Assembly: GCA_902825965.1 (NCBI GenBank)
Contig: CADEDA010000017.1
Location: 1-63,945 of the forward strand
Direction: 5' to 3'
Length of the DNA: 63,945 nucleotides
From: an uncultured Gemmatimonadota bacterium
GTDB taxonomy: Bacteria > Gemmatimonadota > Gemmatimonadetes > Gemmatimonadales > Gemmatimonadaceae
A program made the position numbers and the translations under genes. The notes beneath the pieces were generated by a model. It ran no database searches. It was not told the origin of the DNA and was given only the letters and a program-made list of their open reading frames with translations. Every line of letters begins with the position of its first letter. The stretch's first letter is position 1. Shown here piece after piece: positions 1-8,253 of the stretch.

Positions 1-214
1 CCGGGAGCGTCCGGAGTAGTCGCTCGTACTTCTCTTCCAGGGCAATCAATCGCGCTTCGCGCTCCGTCGACTCATCGACCAGTGCTTCCCGCGCTTCCCG
101 TCGGCCACGCTCCTTCCCAATCAGGAACGCGGCCGCCATCGCGCCCCCGATGAGGACCGTGCCAAGAAGAGATCCGACCAATCCGGTGAGCAAGGCAATC
201 GTTGTGTCATCCAT
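1..214 (-). CDS. Membrane-anchored coiled-coil protein, 3' end cut off
   Basis: The ATG is at 214 and the frame stays open to the left edge of the window, giving 71 visible residues. The N-terminus (MDDTTIALLTGLVGSLLG and on) is one hydrophobic segment, residues about 5-33. It is followed by a charged, heptad-like stretch rich in Arg, Glu and Leu (about 36-71) that should form a coiled coil. The layout is that of small single-pass membrane proteins with a cytoplasmic helical tail, but the family cannot be named from this fragment. No good Shine-Dalgarno is seen before the ATG. The gene is separated from the insertion sequence by 72 bases that contain a dyad. The reading frame is clear; the function is unknown. 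Confidence 0.6.
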   Translation of the reverse strand, partial: MDDTTIALLTGLVGSLLGTVLIGGAMAAAFLIGKERGRREAREALVDESTEREARLIALEEKYERLLRTLP

Positions 215-231
215 GGAGGTGTCCGCGAATG

Positions 232-273
232 GGGTCACACGCAAGTATTCCGTGCCTACGGAATCCGAGACCC
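232..273. repeat. Nested inverted repeat between partial gene and IS
   Basis: The outer arms are GGGTC (232-236) and GACCC (269-273). The inner arms are ATTCCGT (247-253) and ACGGAAT (258-264) around the loop GCCT. It lies upstream of the minus-strand gene that starts at 214, so it could be an operator or the terminator of something the IS displaced. There is no T-run. Confidence 0.35.
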
Positions 274-286
274 GGGTGTGTCATAG

Positions 287-316
287 TGTCCTCTTCCCCA
301 TGAGGGGGACCAGCGA
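287..316. repeat. IS terminal inverted repeat (3' end of the element)
   Basis: Begins TGTCCTCTTCCC and later shares GGACCA with the other end. About 22 of 30 positions match the repeat at 1452-1481 read on the opposite strand. Confidence 0.85.
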
Positions 317-324
317 TTCCTGGA

Positions 325-1155
325 CTATGCCGCGACCGCTGGCCTCGGCAGGAAGGTGAGCGGTGGGACCCCGCCGAGGCTCTCATGGGGTCGCCGCGCG
401 TTGTAGATCGGAAGCCAGCGTTCGGTCTCGAAGCGGACGTCGGCCAGCGAGCCGAAGACATAGGCGTCGAGCACTTCCGTGCGATAGGTCCCGTTGAAGC
501 GTTCGATGTAGGCGTTCTGGGTCGGCTTGCCGGGCTGGATGAAGAGCAAGCGGACGCGATGCTGCGCGGCCCACACCCGAAGCACCTCGCTGACCATTTC
601 CGGGCCGTTATCGAGGCGTAGCGCATCGGGCGCACCAAGGACGGCGATGAGCTGGTCGAGGATCGTGACGACCCGCACCGCCGGAAAGCTCCACGCGACT
701 TCGACGGCGAGCGCCTCGCGATTCCCCTCATCGATCACATTCATCGTGCGGAAGCGAGGGCCGGTGTAGAGTTGGTTTGACATGAAATCTATCGCCCAGA
801 CGCGATTGAGTACCGGTGGCGCGTCCAGCGGCTGCTTGACCCGTGTCGGGACGCGCTTCTTCGCCCGACGCGGCAGGTGCAGCCGCAGCTGGCGATACAC
901 GCGGAGCACCCGCTTCCGATTCCACCGATGGCCGGCGTTGCGCAGATGGAGGAAGCAGAGCCCGAAGCCCCACTGGGGGAGCTCGGCGACGAGCGCGGTC
1001 AGCGCCGCGATGATCTCCGCATCCCGGTCCAACCGGTCCTGCAGCGGCCGATAGAAGGCCGCCCGCGCGAGGGACGCCACCTGGCAGGCCCGACGGACCG
1101 AGAGGCCCTGGTCGACCAGGATGGCGATCACCTGCCGCGCCGCGGGCGGCGTCAC
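325..1155 (-). CDS. IS3-family transposase OrfB (DDE integrase core)
   Basis: This 276-aa protein is the catalytic half of the transposase. The N-terminal ~100 residues are the HTH_21-type helical region of IS3 OrfB proteins. The rve/DDE core follows, with catalytic acidic residues visible in WAIDFMS (first D), RLDNGPE (second D) and NAYIERFN (E). It ends with the usual NARRPHESLGG segment near the C-terminus. It starts at a GTG that overlaps the orfA stop (GTGA), so translation is coupled or uses a frameshift; no classic A6G slippery run is seen. The length is normal for the family and nothing is broken. In IS3 elements the OrfAB product cuts and joins the ends through a circular intermediate. 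Confidence 0.93.
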   Translation of the reverse strand: MTPPAARQVIAILVDQGLSVRRACQVASLARAAFYRPLQDRLDRDAEIIAALTALVAELPQWGFGLCFLHLRNAGHRWNRKRVLRVYRQLRLHLPRRAKKRVPTRVKQPLDAPPVLNRVWAIDFMSNQLYTGPRFRTMNVIDEGNREALAVEVAWSFPAVRVVTILDQLIAVLGAPDALRLDNGPEMVSEVLRVWAAQHRVRLLFIQPGKPTQNAYIERFNGTYRTEVLDAYVFGSLADVRFETERWLPIYNARRPHESLGGVPPLTFLPRPAVAA

Positions 1156-1418
1156 AGCTTGCGACCGAGGACCTCCTTGATCGCCGCGTTCTCCATCGCG
1201 AGATCCGCGTACATCCGCTTCAAGCGGCTGTTCTCCTGCTCGAGCTCCTTCAGCCGCTTGAGCTCGGCCACGGTCGCACCCCCGTACTTGGCCCGCCAGG
1301 CGAAAAAGGTGGCCTTGCTGATCCCGTGCTTGCGCACCACCTCCGGAATCGCGAGGCCCGCCTCCGCCTCCTTCAGGATCGCGACGATCTGGGACTCACT
1401 GAACTTCGAACGGCGCAT
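1152..1418 (-). CDS. IS3-family transposase OrfA (HTH_Tnp_1)
   Basis: This 88-aa protein has the standard OrfA layout. A helix-turn-helix fills residues 1-50 (MRRSKFSESQIVAILKEAE, then HGISKATFFAWRAKYGG). A leucine-zipper-like helix follows at about 55-85 (LKRLKELEQENSRLKRMYA). OrfA binds the terminal repeats and regulates transposition in this family. It starts 60 bases inside the element's right end. Its stop shares bases with the GTG start of orfB, which favours translational coupling. Confidence 0.92.
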   Translation of the reverse strand: MRRSKFSESQIVAILKEAEAGLAIPEVVRKHGISKATFFAWRAKYGGATVAELKRLKELEQENSRLKRMYADLAMENAAIKEVLGRKL

Positions 1419-1451
1419 GACGGCTCCTTGGTCATCGCCATAGTCTAGCTC

Positions 1452-1481
1452 TCAGTGGTCCGCCCCGCAGGGAAGAGGACA
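1452..1481. repeat. IS terminal inverted repeat (5' end of the element)
   Basis: Read on the minus strand from 1481 it begins TGTCCTCTTCCC and pairs with 287-316. The orfA promoter should lie between this repeat and 1418. Confidence 0.85.
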
Positions 1482-1517
1482 TGCGTCGACGCGCTCATCT
1501 CGGCAGGCGGTGCGGGC

Positions 1518-1545
1518 CACAGGCCGGTGTGATGACACGCCTGTG
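1518..1545. terminator. Hairpin downstream of the helicase gene
   Basis: The arms are CACAGGC (1518-1524) and GCCTGTG (1539-1545), continued by GTGT/ACAC around the loop GATG. It lies 32 bases past the stop of the DruE-like gene. On the minus strand no T-run follows. On the plus strand it is followed by a T-rich stretch (TGTTGTTGTTTATG). A weak or bidirectional terminator is the likeliest reading. Confidence 0.4.
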
Positions 1546-1576
1546 CATGTTGTTGTTTATGCTGACTCGCGACCTC

Positions 1577-4500
1577 TCAGCCGAGCTTCTCGATAAGATT
1601 CTTCGTGGCGAACGGGAGGTTTCGCCGCACAACCAGTTCGTCCTCGAGGTGAACGGTAAGCGAAGTGGCGTACTCCTTGACGTCCTTGAGGCCAGCGTCC
1701 GTCGGCTCGTTCGGCGTCAGGGGCCCATGCAGCCCGATGACGAACTGCGCGCCGCTCGCGTTGGTCACGAGGATAGGCGCGACCACGTCGCCGAGGCCGG
1801 CAACCGAGATCTGCTTGTCGCGCTCCAGCGTAAGCCCTTCGATGTCCTGTCGATCGAGATCCTCGAACAGGAGGTTGGTCGAGCGCGCGACGCGATCCGC
1901 GCTGAGCGTCGGGGCAGCGTTGCTGAGGACGAACCGCAACAGACTCGCGCCGAGGTGGCGGTCCAGGAGGTCGTGCTCGAACTTGTTCTTATAGCTGCGG
2001 AGGCAACGGTAACAGGAGCGGTCGCAGTTGTCCGGACAAACCGCAAGCAGCCTGAGCGCATCCTCGAAGATCGGGAGCCCAACGTCCCCCACGCGTTTCG
2101 CGAAGCCGGCGCCGCCGGGGAGCGTGTCGTAGATGTAGATCTCGGACTCGAGCCCCGCGTGCCCCTCCGGCGTGAGCGCCGGGCGGTACTCAGCTTGGAG
2201 TTCGTTCGCCTCCAACTCGAGCCGCGCGCACGCGGCCTTGGTTACCGCCTCGCAGATGGTGCGCAGTGCGACATCGGTGGCGAGCACTCCCGGCGCCAGT
2301 GTGACGGGCGCGTCTACACGAATCGAGACGAGCAAGACGTCGGTGATGAAGTCGGTGCCTAGCACCAAGCCCTTTGTCACGCCGCCGCCCGGACACGTCG
2401 GTTCCTTGAGGTCGGGGTACGGCTTACGGTGAGCGGCGCCGACGGTGCCGTTCGGGTTCGCAGTCGGCTCGATCAGCCCGCACTTGGTACAGTACGTATA
2501 GCCTTCCTCGCGCGGACCTCGGTTTGTGACGAGAAGGTGCTGCCGTGTGTGGTGAACGCGGAGGCGGTTGTTCATCCGCTTCCACTTCGTAACATCTGCC
2601 GGCGAGGGAGCCGTGAGCTTCGCCCGCGTCGCGTAGCTCTTGGCGGGTACGTCGTCAGGTGTCGTTCCCTCCGGCTTGCCGACGGGGTGCGCGAATCCAG
2701 GCGGGCGCAGCCACTGCGTCGCGGGCCCGAGGGTGCCGACGCCTCCGCATGCGTCGCAGTCCTTGGTCTCGCCGCGCGAGCCGTCCTCGAACGTCGTGGT
2801 CCTCGCGTAGTGGCACACACTACACTCGTAGTAGAGGCGTCGCCCGAGCCACGCGCGGTGTCTGTCGTCGCGCATGGGTGAATAGATCGCTTCGGAGGTC
2901 CACAGCCTGTTGCCGATCCAGACTTCCTTACCCGGCGCGTACTGCGAGAGCGCGATTGTGAGGCCTTGCGACGGCGTGAACTGGAAGATGGGACGGTACA
3001 TCGTCGAGTTGATCGGATCGAAGACGTGGAACGTCGCGACATCGGTCGGGAACGCGTAGCGAGGGAGGACGCCACGGTAGAGGAGCCGGTCGAGCAGGTT
3101 TTCAGAGGCCGGGTCACGCCCCGGCTTCTCCTCGCCCTCCTCGTCGGGCGCTTCGAGGCTGGTGTCCGTGCTCGCAGAGGTGGTCCCGTTTCCTTCAGCG
3201 GCGGGCGGTGACGCTGCTATCGAAGCAGGTGCTGCTGCCGCCGTAGGCGTCGGTGGCTCGCATTCGATTGCCGCGTCGATCGGCTCCATCGTCTTCGGCA
3301 CGAGTTCGTCGAGCAGGCGCTTACGTTCGGCGGCCGCGAACTGCTGCGGGAGCCACGCGTCGACCTCAGCGCGTAGGGTCGCCTCATTCGATTCGAGCCA
3401 CTTCTTGAGGTCCGATCGGTTGAGCACCTTCGCGGACCTCTTGAAATCGGCCACGGTGCCGAGCACGGCGAAGAGGTGCGGCTGCTCCTCTGGCTTGATG
3501 GTGGGCAACTTACCCTGGTGGTAGCGCTGCAGCAGGTAGGCGGTGACGTGTCGTCGGATGATCTCGCTGTTGTCGAGCGTGAGGAGCGGGTCGTCGACGG
3601 CGCCACGGATCATCTGGTCAGGATTCGAAAAATAGTGCTCGTCATGGCTGTCTGCGCTACCGAAGGCGGTCACGGTCGCGACGGCGTTTCCTCGACGACC
3701 AGCGCGGCCTGCGCGCTGCTGGTAGTTCGCGCGCGCGGGCGGCAGGTTCCGCAACGAGACGCCGGAGAGTGACCCAATGTCGATACCAACCTCCATCGTT
3801 GTCGTGCAGGACAGCACGTCGATAGCGGGCCGATAGTGCCCGGTGCCATCGTCGCCGAGGTGCACATCTTGGAAGAGCAGTTCGTGCTCCTCCGCCTTCG
3901 AGAAAACCTCGTCCGCCTGCGCAGTGTTGAGTTGCGCGGTGTGCTCCGCCGCGATGAGCGCCATCGGCGGCAACGGCGGAACCTTCAACGCGTCGACAGT
4001 GCTCGCGCGGTAGTAGCCCTTGCGCGCGACGAAGACCTTATCGGTGTTTGGGTCGATAGCCGTCGCGGTGGGCTGTCCGCAGTCCACGCAGATGGTGCGG
4101 CCGGGGAACGGGCGCTGCGCCGTCTTGCACGACTGGCAATAGGCCCACGGGCCGCCAACGTAGAGACAGAGTTCGCTGCCCTTCAAGTGATACTTGTTCG
4201 GAGCCGCCTGCTCGCCGAACTTCTGGAGCAGTTCGGGTAACCACTCCTTGTTGAAGAACGTGCGCGCGGGCTTGTCCACAAAGAGTCGATCCATTTCGTC
4301 GAACTTGCCGGAGCGAGATTGAAACTGACGGCTTGAGTTGCGCCAAGCGGGTGGCATCTGACTCATCCAGAGGCCCGCGCGCCCCCAGCAACGCATCCAC
4401 GAGCGTGCGGTCGCGAGCTTCTGCTCCGAAGTCGTCGCGAAGTTCGGGATGCCTGCGAGTGCCTCGATCCACGCCGTGTGGTCTGCGCGCTCGCGAAGCG

Positions 4501-7147
4501 ACGCGAGAGCGAGCGCCTCGAGACCATAGTAGCCATCCCCCAGCGCATTTACGATCGCGCGCAGCAGCGACTCCGGCGGTCGAGACGCGCGCAGTTTGCC
4601 CCAGAGTGTAAGCAGCGCTGCGGGATTGGAGAGAGCGTTCGCTCTTATGGCTGCATCCACGTCAAGTTCATCTTGGAAGCTCTCGCCAGCCTTGAGCTCG
4701 GGTCGGAGCCGGACGCCCAACTCCTTCATCGCGATCAGCACGCCGAGGTAGAGGTCGTCTAGCGATAGCAACGGTGCCACCGATGCAATGCCAGCGAGGC
4801 GCACGTAGCCCGCAACGACGAGGGGACGGATCGCGTCCTGCGTCGAGTACGTCTGGAGGTTCGGCGCGAGGCGCGCCGCGGTCTGACGCGAGTCAGAGAA
4901 GATGAGAACCTTGCGCCCGCGCAGCGGAGCGAGCTTGGTCGCGGGTACAGGGCTAGGCGGCTGCACCTGAATCTGCTTTGCGATGAGCGCTTGGAATGGC
5001 TCGTCGCCCTTCGTCTGATGATCTTGGACGGAGGAGCGCCCGAACGACGCGCGCGCTCCACAGACGGCGCACGGACGAAACTCTCCGGGCTTCGTGTCCT
5101 GAGGTTCGTCGTCAGTTGTGGGCTGTGATCGACCGGCGCGGATGTAGACCTGTCTGTTTCGCGCGCCGAGCTTTTGCGAGTTAAGCCGCCCGGTGACGAG
5201 ATCATACTCGGCGGGCTCAGCGAAGTCGTTGAAGACAGGCTTTTCGAGGAGGAGGTCGAGCGGAGATATCTCATCGACGAATCCAGCGAGCGTTCGGAAC
5301 GCGCCGCCTGGCTCCGCCCAGAGGAAATCTGGGTTGTCGACGTTGTTGGTGTACGCGCGAGCGTGCGCGGTCCCGCAGTTCCGGCACGTGTACAACTCCA
5401 ACACCCGGGCGCCGCAGTCGCACGTGTCGCGCGGCTGGCTGTAAAGCTTGCCTGCGGGGCCTCCACGCTCAGCCGCGGGGAGGCTCGTGCAGTTGGGGTC
5501 CATGCAGACCCAGAGGCCCGCGAGGCCGCGGTAGAACGAGTGGACTCGGCAAGGCAGGAGGCCGGGCTCTGTCGGCTCCCGGCGTGCAACGCTGCCCAAA
5601 GCGATGAGGTTCGTCACCGCGCGGGCGGCGACGTCGGCCACGATGCCTGTCTCGAACAACTTGGTGCCCAGCTCGTCGACCGGCTGTGCTTCTTTCATCG
5701 TAGAGTTGACGAGGCTCGACATCGGCCCGAACGACTCTAGGGCTTTGTAGAGCGAGGGTTGCAGTTCCCACGGCGGTGCGATCCCTCGATACTTGAGAAA
5801 GCACTCGATGACCTTCACGCGGTCGGCGTCGTTCGCGGCCTCGTAAAAGTCGTTTAGGTTGAACGCGTCGAGTGCGGCGGCGTCGGCGGCCGTCCCCTTC
5901 GCGGCGCCGGGCCGCTCAAGGAGATCGCCTTGGACCTTTCGAAACTCCGCCGGGTCCTTGCCCGTGAGCTGCGCGCCGAAGTCGACGGCATAGTCCGCGT
6001 CCTTGAAGCTGGCGCTCGTGCAGATGACCTGCAGGCGCTCCGGGGGGATGCCGAGCCGCGTGCGCAGACGCCGGATCAGCAGCGCCACCTCGGCGCCCTG
6101 CGCGCCCCGATAGAGGTGAGCCTCGTCGATGACTAGGAGGAAGCGCTCCTCAGGGGACTTCTCGAGCCACTCGCGCGTGAGATCGAAGATGGGCCGCTCA
6201 AGCGGGCGCATCAACATGTACTCGAGCATCGAGTAGTTCGTGACGAGCACGTCAGGCGGTGCCGAGTGGACCTCGTGGCGTGTGACGAGTTCAGGGTCAT
6301 CCGGAAGCGTCACGCAGCGCTCGAAGTCGCCGTTCTTGTCGAGCCAGCGCCCCTTGCCGTACCACGCCGCGAGGTCGGGCTTCGCCGGCCACTTGCCGCG
6401 CTTCTTCAACTCGTTCACGAGGTAAGCGGCCTCGATTTGCTCAGACGAGGGAGGACCGGAGGCGACCTCGAGGGCCTTGACGTAGTACTTCCCGATCGGC
6501 TTCAGGCGGTCTTGGTCCTTGTCCTTGTCGCGAACGCCGGGGTACAGCGTACGGCTGGTGTAGCGGGCGAATCGCGCGGGGCGCCCGGACCAGCCAATGA
6601 AGCGCTGGACGATGCGGGGGTCGCCGAGCAGCAGCCGGAGGCGGCCGAGTTGATCGTTGACTAGTGCGTTCATCGGGTAGAGCACCATCGCGCGCACGGC
6701 GCTGGTCGCGCCGAACTCCTTGCCCTTGACCTTGGCTTCAGTAGCGAGTTTTCCGAGAATCGGCAGGAGGAAGCACTCGGTCTTTCCCGAGCCGGTGCCT
6801 GTCATCACCACGAGGCTGCGCCCTTCGGCGAGCGAAAGCTGTGTCGCGAGTGCTTGGTGCTGGTAGGGTGGGTCGTGGATCAGCAGCCCGAGGTCGCCCT
6901 CCGGCGCCGAAACCGACGTGAAGACGTCGAGCGCCGCCCCTGGAAGGCCGAGGTCCGCGAACTTCTTCCCCGGTTTGTAGCGCGGCGTGCTCTCTAGGTA
7001 CGGGCGCTGGTGGATGACGCCGACCAGGTCAAGCAGCGCACTGCGCTGATCGACAAGCGTCGGATGGCTCACGTGGTACGTGGCCTCGATATAATCGCGC
7101 AGGGCGCGGTGGAGCTGTTGGGTCGTCTCGCCGATGGTGAGTGCCAT
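1577..7147 (-). CDS. druE: DruE-like giant DEAD/DEAH helicase with DUF1998
   Basis: This 1,856-aa protein is the last gene of the operon. Helicase lobe 1 has Walker A GTGSGKT (about residue 115), YPMNALVNDQ, TNYSMLEYML and the DEAH box VIDEAH (about 340). Lobe 2 has IFSDSR (about 750), TTTMEVGIDIG and the motif VI QRAGRAGRRG (about 1147). A Pro/Ala/Glu-rich linker lies at about 1310-1370, then a Cys4 cluster (CSVCHYA...CDACGG). The C-terminal DUF1998/MZB-type zinc region has IYDTLPGGAGFA and CPDNCDRSCYRC (about 1705). This layout and size match DruE, the hallmark helicase of Druantia defence systems; DISARM DrmA/DrmB and DpdJ are related alternatives. The DUF4338 gene in the same operon favours Druantia. 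It starts 14 bases after the 363-aa gene and no strong Shine-Dalgarno is seen. Confidence 0.82.
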   Translation of the reverse strand: MALTIGETTQQLHRALRDYIEATYHVSHPTLVDQRSALLDLVGVIHQRPYLESTPRYKPGKKFADLGLPGAALDVFTSVSAPEGDLGLLIHDPPYQHQALATQLSLAEGRSLVVMTGTGSGKTECFLLPILGKLATEAKVKGKEFGATSAVRAMVLYPMNALVNDQLGRLRLLLGDPRIVQRFIGWSGRPARFARYTSRTLYPGVRDKDKDQDRLKPIGKYYVKALEVASGPPSSEQIEAAYLVNELKKRGKWPAKPDLAAWYGKGRWLDKNGDFERCVTLPDDPELVTRHEVHSAPPDVLVTNYSMLEYMLMRPLERPIFDLTREWLEKSPEERFLLVIDEAHLYRGAQGAEVALLIRRLRTRLGIPPERLQVICTSASFKDADYAVDFGAQLTGKDPAEFRKVQGDLLERPGAAKGTAADAAALDAFNLNDFYEAANDADRVKVIECFLKYRGIAPPWELQPSLYKALESFGPMSSLVNSTMKEAQPVDELGTKLFETGIVADVAARAVTNLIALGSVARREPTEPGLLPCRVHSFYRGLAGLWVCMDPNCTSLPAAERGGPAGKLYSQPRDTCDCGARVLELYTCRNCGTAHARAYTNNVDNPDFLWAEPGGAFRTLAGFVDEISPLDLLLEKPVFNDFAEPAEYDLVTGRLNSQKLGARNRQVYIRAGRSQPTTDDEPQDTKPGEFRPCAVCGARASFGRSSVQDHQTKGDEPFQALIAKQIQVQPPSPVPATKLAPLRGRKVLIFSDSRQTAARLAPNLQTYSTQDAIRPLVVAGYVRLAGIASVAPLLSLDDLYLGVLIAMKELGVRLRPELKAGESFQDELDVDAAIRANALSNPAALLTLWGKLRASRPPESLLRAIVNALGDGYYGLEALALASLRERADHTAWIEALAGIPNFATTSEQKLATARSWMRCWGRAGLWMSQMPPAWRNSSRQFQSRSGKFDEMDRLFVDKPARTFFNKEWLPELLQKFGEQAAPNKYHLKGSELCLYVGGPWAYCQSCKTAQRPFPGRTICVDCGQPTATAIDPNTDKVFVARKGYYRASTVDALKVPPLPPMALIAAEHTAQLNTAQADEVFSKAEEHELLFQDVHLGDDGTGHYRPAIDVLSCTTTMEVGIDIGSLSGVSLRNLPPARANYQQRAGRAGRRGNAVATVTAFGSADSHDEHYFSNPDQMIRGAVDDPLLTLDNSEIIRRHVTAYLLQRYHQGKLPTIKPEEQPHLFAVLGTVADFKRSAKVLNRSDLKKWLESNEATLRAEVDAWLPQQFAAAERKRLLDELVPKTMEPIDAAIECEPPTPTAAAAPASIAASPPAAEGNGTTSASTDTSLEAPDEEGEEKPGRDPASENLLDRLLYRGVLPRYAFPTDVATFHVFDPINSTMYRPIFQFTPSQGLTIALSQYAPGKEVWIGNRLWTSEAIYSPMRDDRHRAWLGRRLYYECSVCHYARTTTFEDGSRGETKDCDACGGVGTLGPATQWLRPPGFAHPVGKPEGTTPDDVPAKSYATRAKLTAPSPADVTKWKRMNNRLRVHHTRQHLLVTNRGPREEGYTYCTKCGLIEPTANPNGTVGAAHRKPYPDLKEPTCPGGGVTKGLVLGTDFITDVLLVSIRVDAPVTLAPGVLATDVALRTICEAVTKAACARLELEANELQAEYRPALTPEGHAGLESEIYIYDTLPGGAGFAKRVGDVGLPIFEDALRLLAVCPDNCDRSCYRCLRSYKNKFEHDLLDRHLGASLLRFVLSNAAPTLSADRVARSTNLLFEDLDRQDIEGLTLERDKQISVAGLGDVVAPILVTNASGAQFVIGLHGPLTPNEPTDAGLKDVKEYATSLTVHLEDELVVRRNLPFATKNLIEKLG

Positions 7148-7161
7148 GACTGTGTCCGGTG

Positions 7162-8253
7162 CTACGAGGGGTTCGCGCTGATCTCTTGAAGCCAGAGGGA
7201 GTCACCTGCAAATCGCAACTCCTCTGGCAGCTCAGCGTCTCTCAGCCGATATGCGAACAGACAGCCTGATGCCGCGACCGGCTCCCCGACGGCATCCCAT
7301 CTGCGGCGGATCCACAATGGAAGCGGTGAGAAGAACTCCATCACGCGCGTCCCCTCAGGACCGGAGCGGATTCGGAAATGCTGAGGATTCCCACCGTGCG
7401 CGTCGATCGCCATCTGCAGTCGCCAGGCCTCGTCGCATCCGCGCCACCGACTACCTACGCTCGGGAAGTCGATAAGACGCTCCGGGCTGCCGTTACACAT
7501 CTCGATGTAGCACCAGAGATCGGCGCCGTAGGCTTGGCTTCGACGCGCGACGTAGCGGCCGGAATGGGAGCGCGGCTCCACCCACCTTCCACGGTAGTAG
7601 CGAACGCCCCGCGTCGGATCCAAGAGCGACAAACCCGGCACCTCACGGGAGGGCTGCGCGGCATCCAACATCTGATCGAGACGCGCCACGTGCTGCGAGG
7701 CTGTCTCGGGCTGTGGGGCTCTCGACCAAGTGCGAAAAGAGACCTCGAGAAGGCCGAGATGGAGAAGATCAGAACGCAAGTCCTCTCCTTGGCCAGAGCT
7801 TAGACGACGCAAGTGGTTCACGTATTCAATACGGGCCTCGAGTTTGTCCGGCAGGGGCGATAGCTGGTCGGTGGTAACGCCGAGCAGGAAGACCGTCCCG
7901 CTCTCGCGCGCTACGAAGCCGGCGGGCGCCGCGTAGAGGAGCGCCGCGGCTCCGTGCCCGGGATCTTCTTCGACGTCGCGGTGCTCGAGGATGTCGCCGT
8001 GCGCGATCATCGCCTCGAGCGTCTCGTGGACGAGTTCCTTGAACGCGTCTAGGTCCTGGACTAGGCCACGCATCGGACGCACCACGGCGCGGATCAACGT
8101 CAGTGCGGTGCATGGACAGAGGAAGCTTGCCGCACGACGAAGAGCGCCCGCAACCGCCTCGATTGACGTGAGATCAACTGCGCTCGGGTCGAGCCCCAAC
8201 TCGGTCACCATCTGAGCGTGGACATCTGCCGCACCGAGCTGTTTCATGACCAC
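7162..8253 (-). CDS. Unknown protein of the Druantia-like operon (363 aa)
   Basis: The family is not recognised. The protein looks soluble, with no signal peptide, membrane segment or nucleotide-binding motif. The N-terminal ~120 residues are predicted helical. The C-terminal half is rich in Trp, Tyr and Arg (RYYRGRWVEP, YGADLWCYIEMCNG, PLPLWIRRRW) and ends in a short beta-rich tail, as expected for a scaffold or substrate-binding module. The start overlaps the stop of the 973-aa gene by 10 bases, and the stop lies 14 bases before the helicase start, so co-translation is very likely. By position it corresponds to druD in the five-gene type I Druantia order (druABCDE), but I cannot show homology. 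Confidence 0.75.
   Translation of the reverse strand: MVMKQLGAADVHAQMVTELGLDPSAVDLTSIEAVAGALRRAASFLCPCTALTLIRAVVRPMRGLVQDLDAFKELVHETLEAMIAHGDILEHRDVEEDPGHGAAALLYAAPAGFVARESGTVFLLGVTTDQLSPLPDKLEARIEYVNHLRRLSSGQGEDLRSDLLHLGLLEVSFRTWSRAPQPETASQHVARLDQMLDAAQPSREVPGLSLLDPTRGVRYYRGRWVEPRSHSGRYVARRSQAYGADLWCYIEMCNGSPERLIDFPSVGSRWRGCDEAWRLQMAIDAHGGNPQHFRIRSGPEGTRVMEFFSPLPLWIRRRWDAVGEPVAASGCLFAYRLRDAELPEELRFAGDSLWLQEISANPS

Larger units (their letters stand above)
287..1481 (-). mobile_element. IS3-family insertion sequence, complete (1,195 bp)
   Basis: The element is bounded by imperfect terminal inverted repeats of about 30 bp that both start TGTCCTCTTCCC, as read inward from 287 on the plus strand and from 1481 on the minus strand. 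It contains overlapping orfA and orfB with an intact DDE catalytic set, so it looks active. OrfA resembles those of the IS407 subgroup, whose ends also begin TG. The flanking bases do not form a target-site duplication (ATAG on the left, TGCG on the right). This suggests a rearrangement after insertion, such as recombination between two copies. The element lies just downstream of the Druantia-like operon. Confidence 0.88.

Noticed and set aside
1482-1577. A third attC-like site after the helicase gene (GCATAAAC and a hairpin)
   Set aside because: The core has an extra base, no partner GTTRRRY core was found before the IS, and the hairpin lacks asymmetric bulges. It is called only as a possible terminator.
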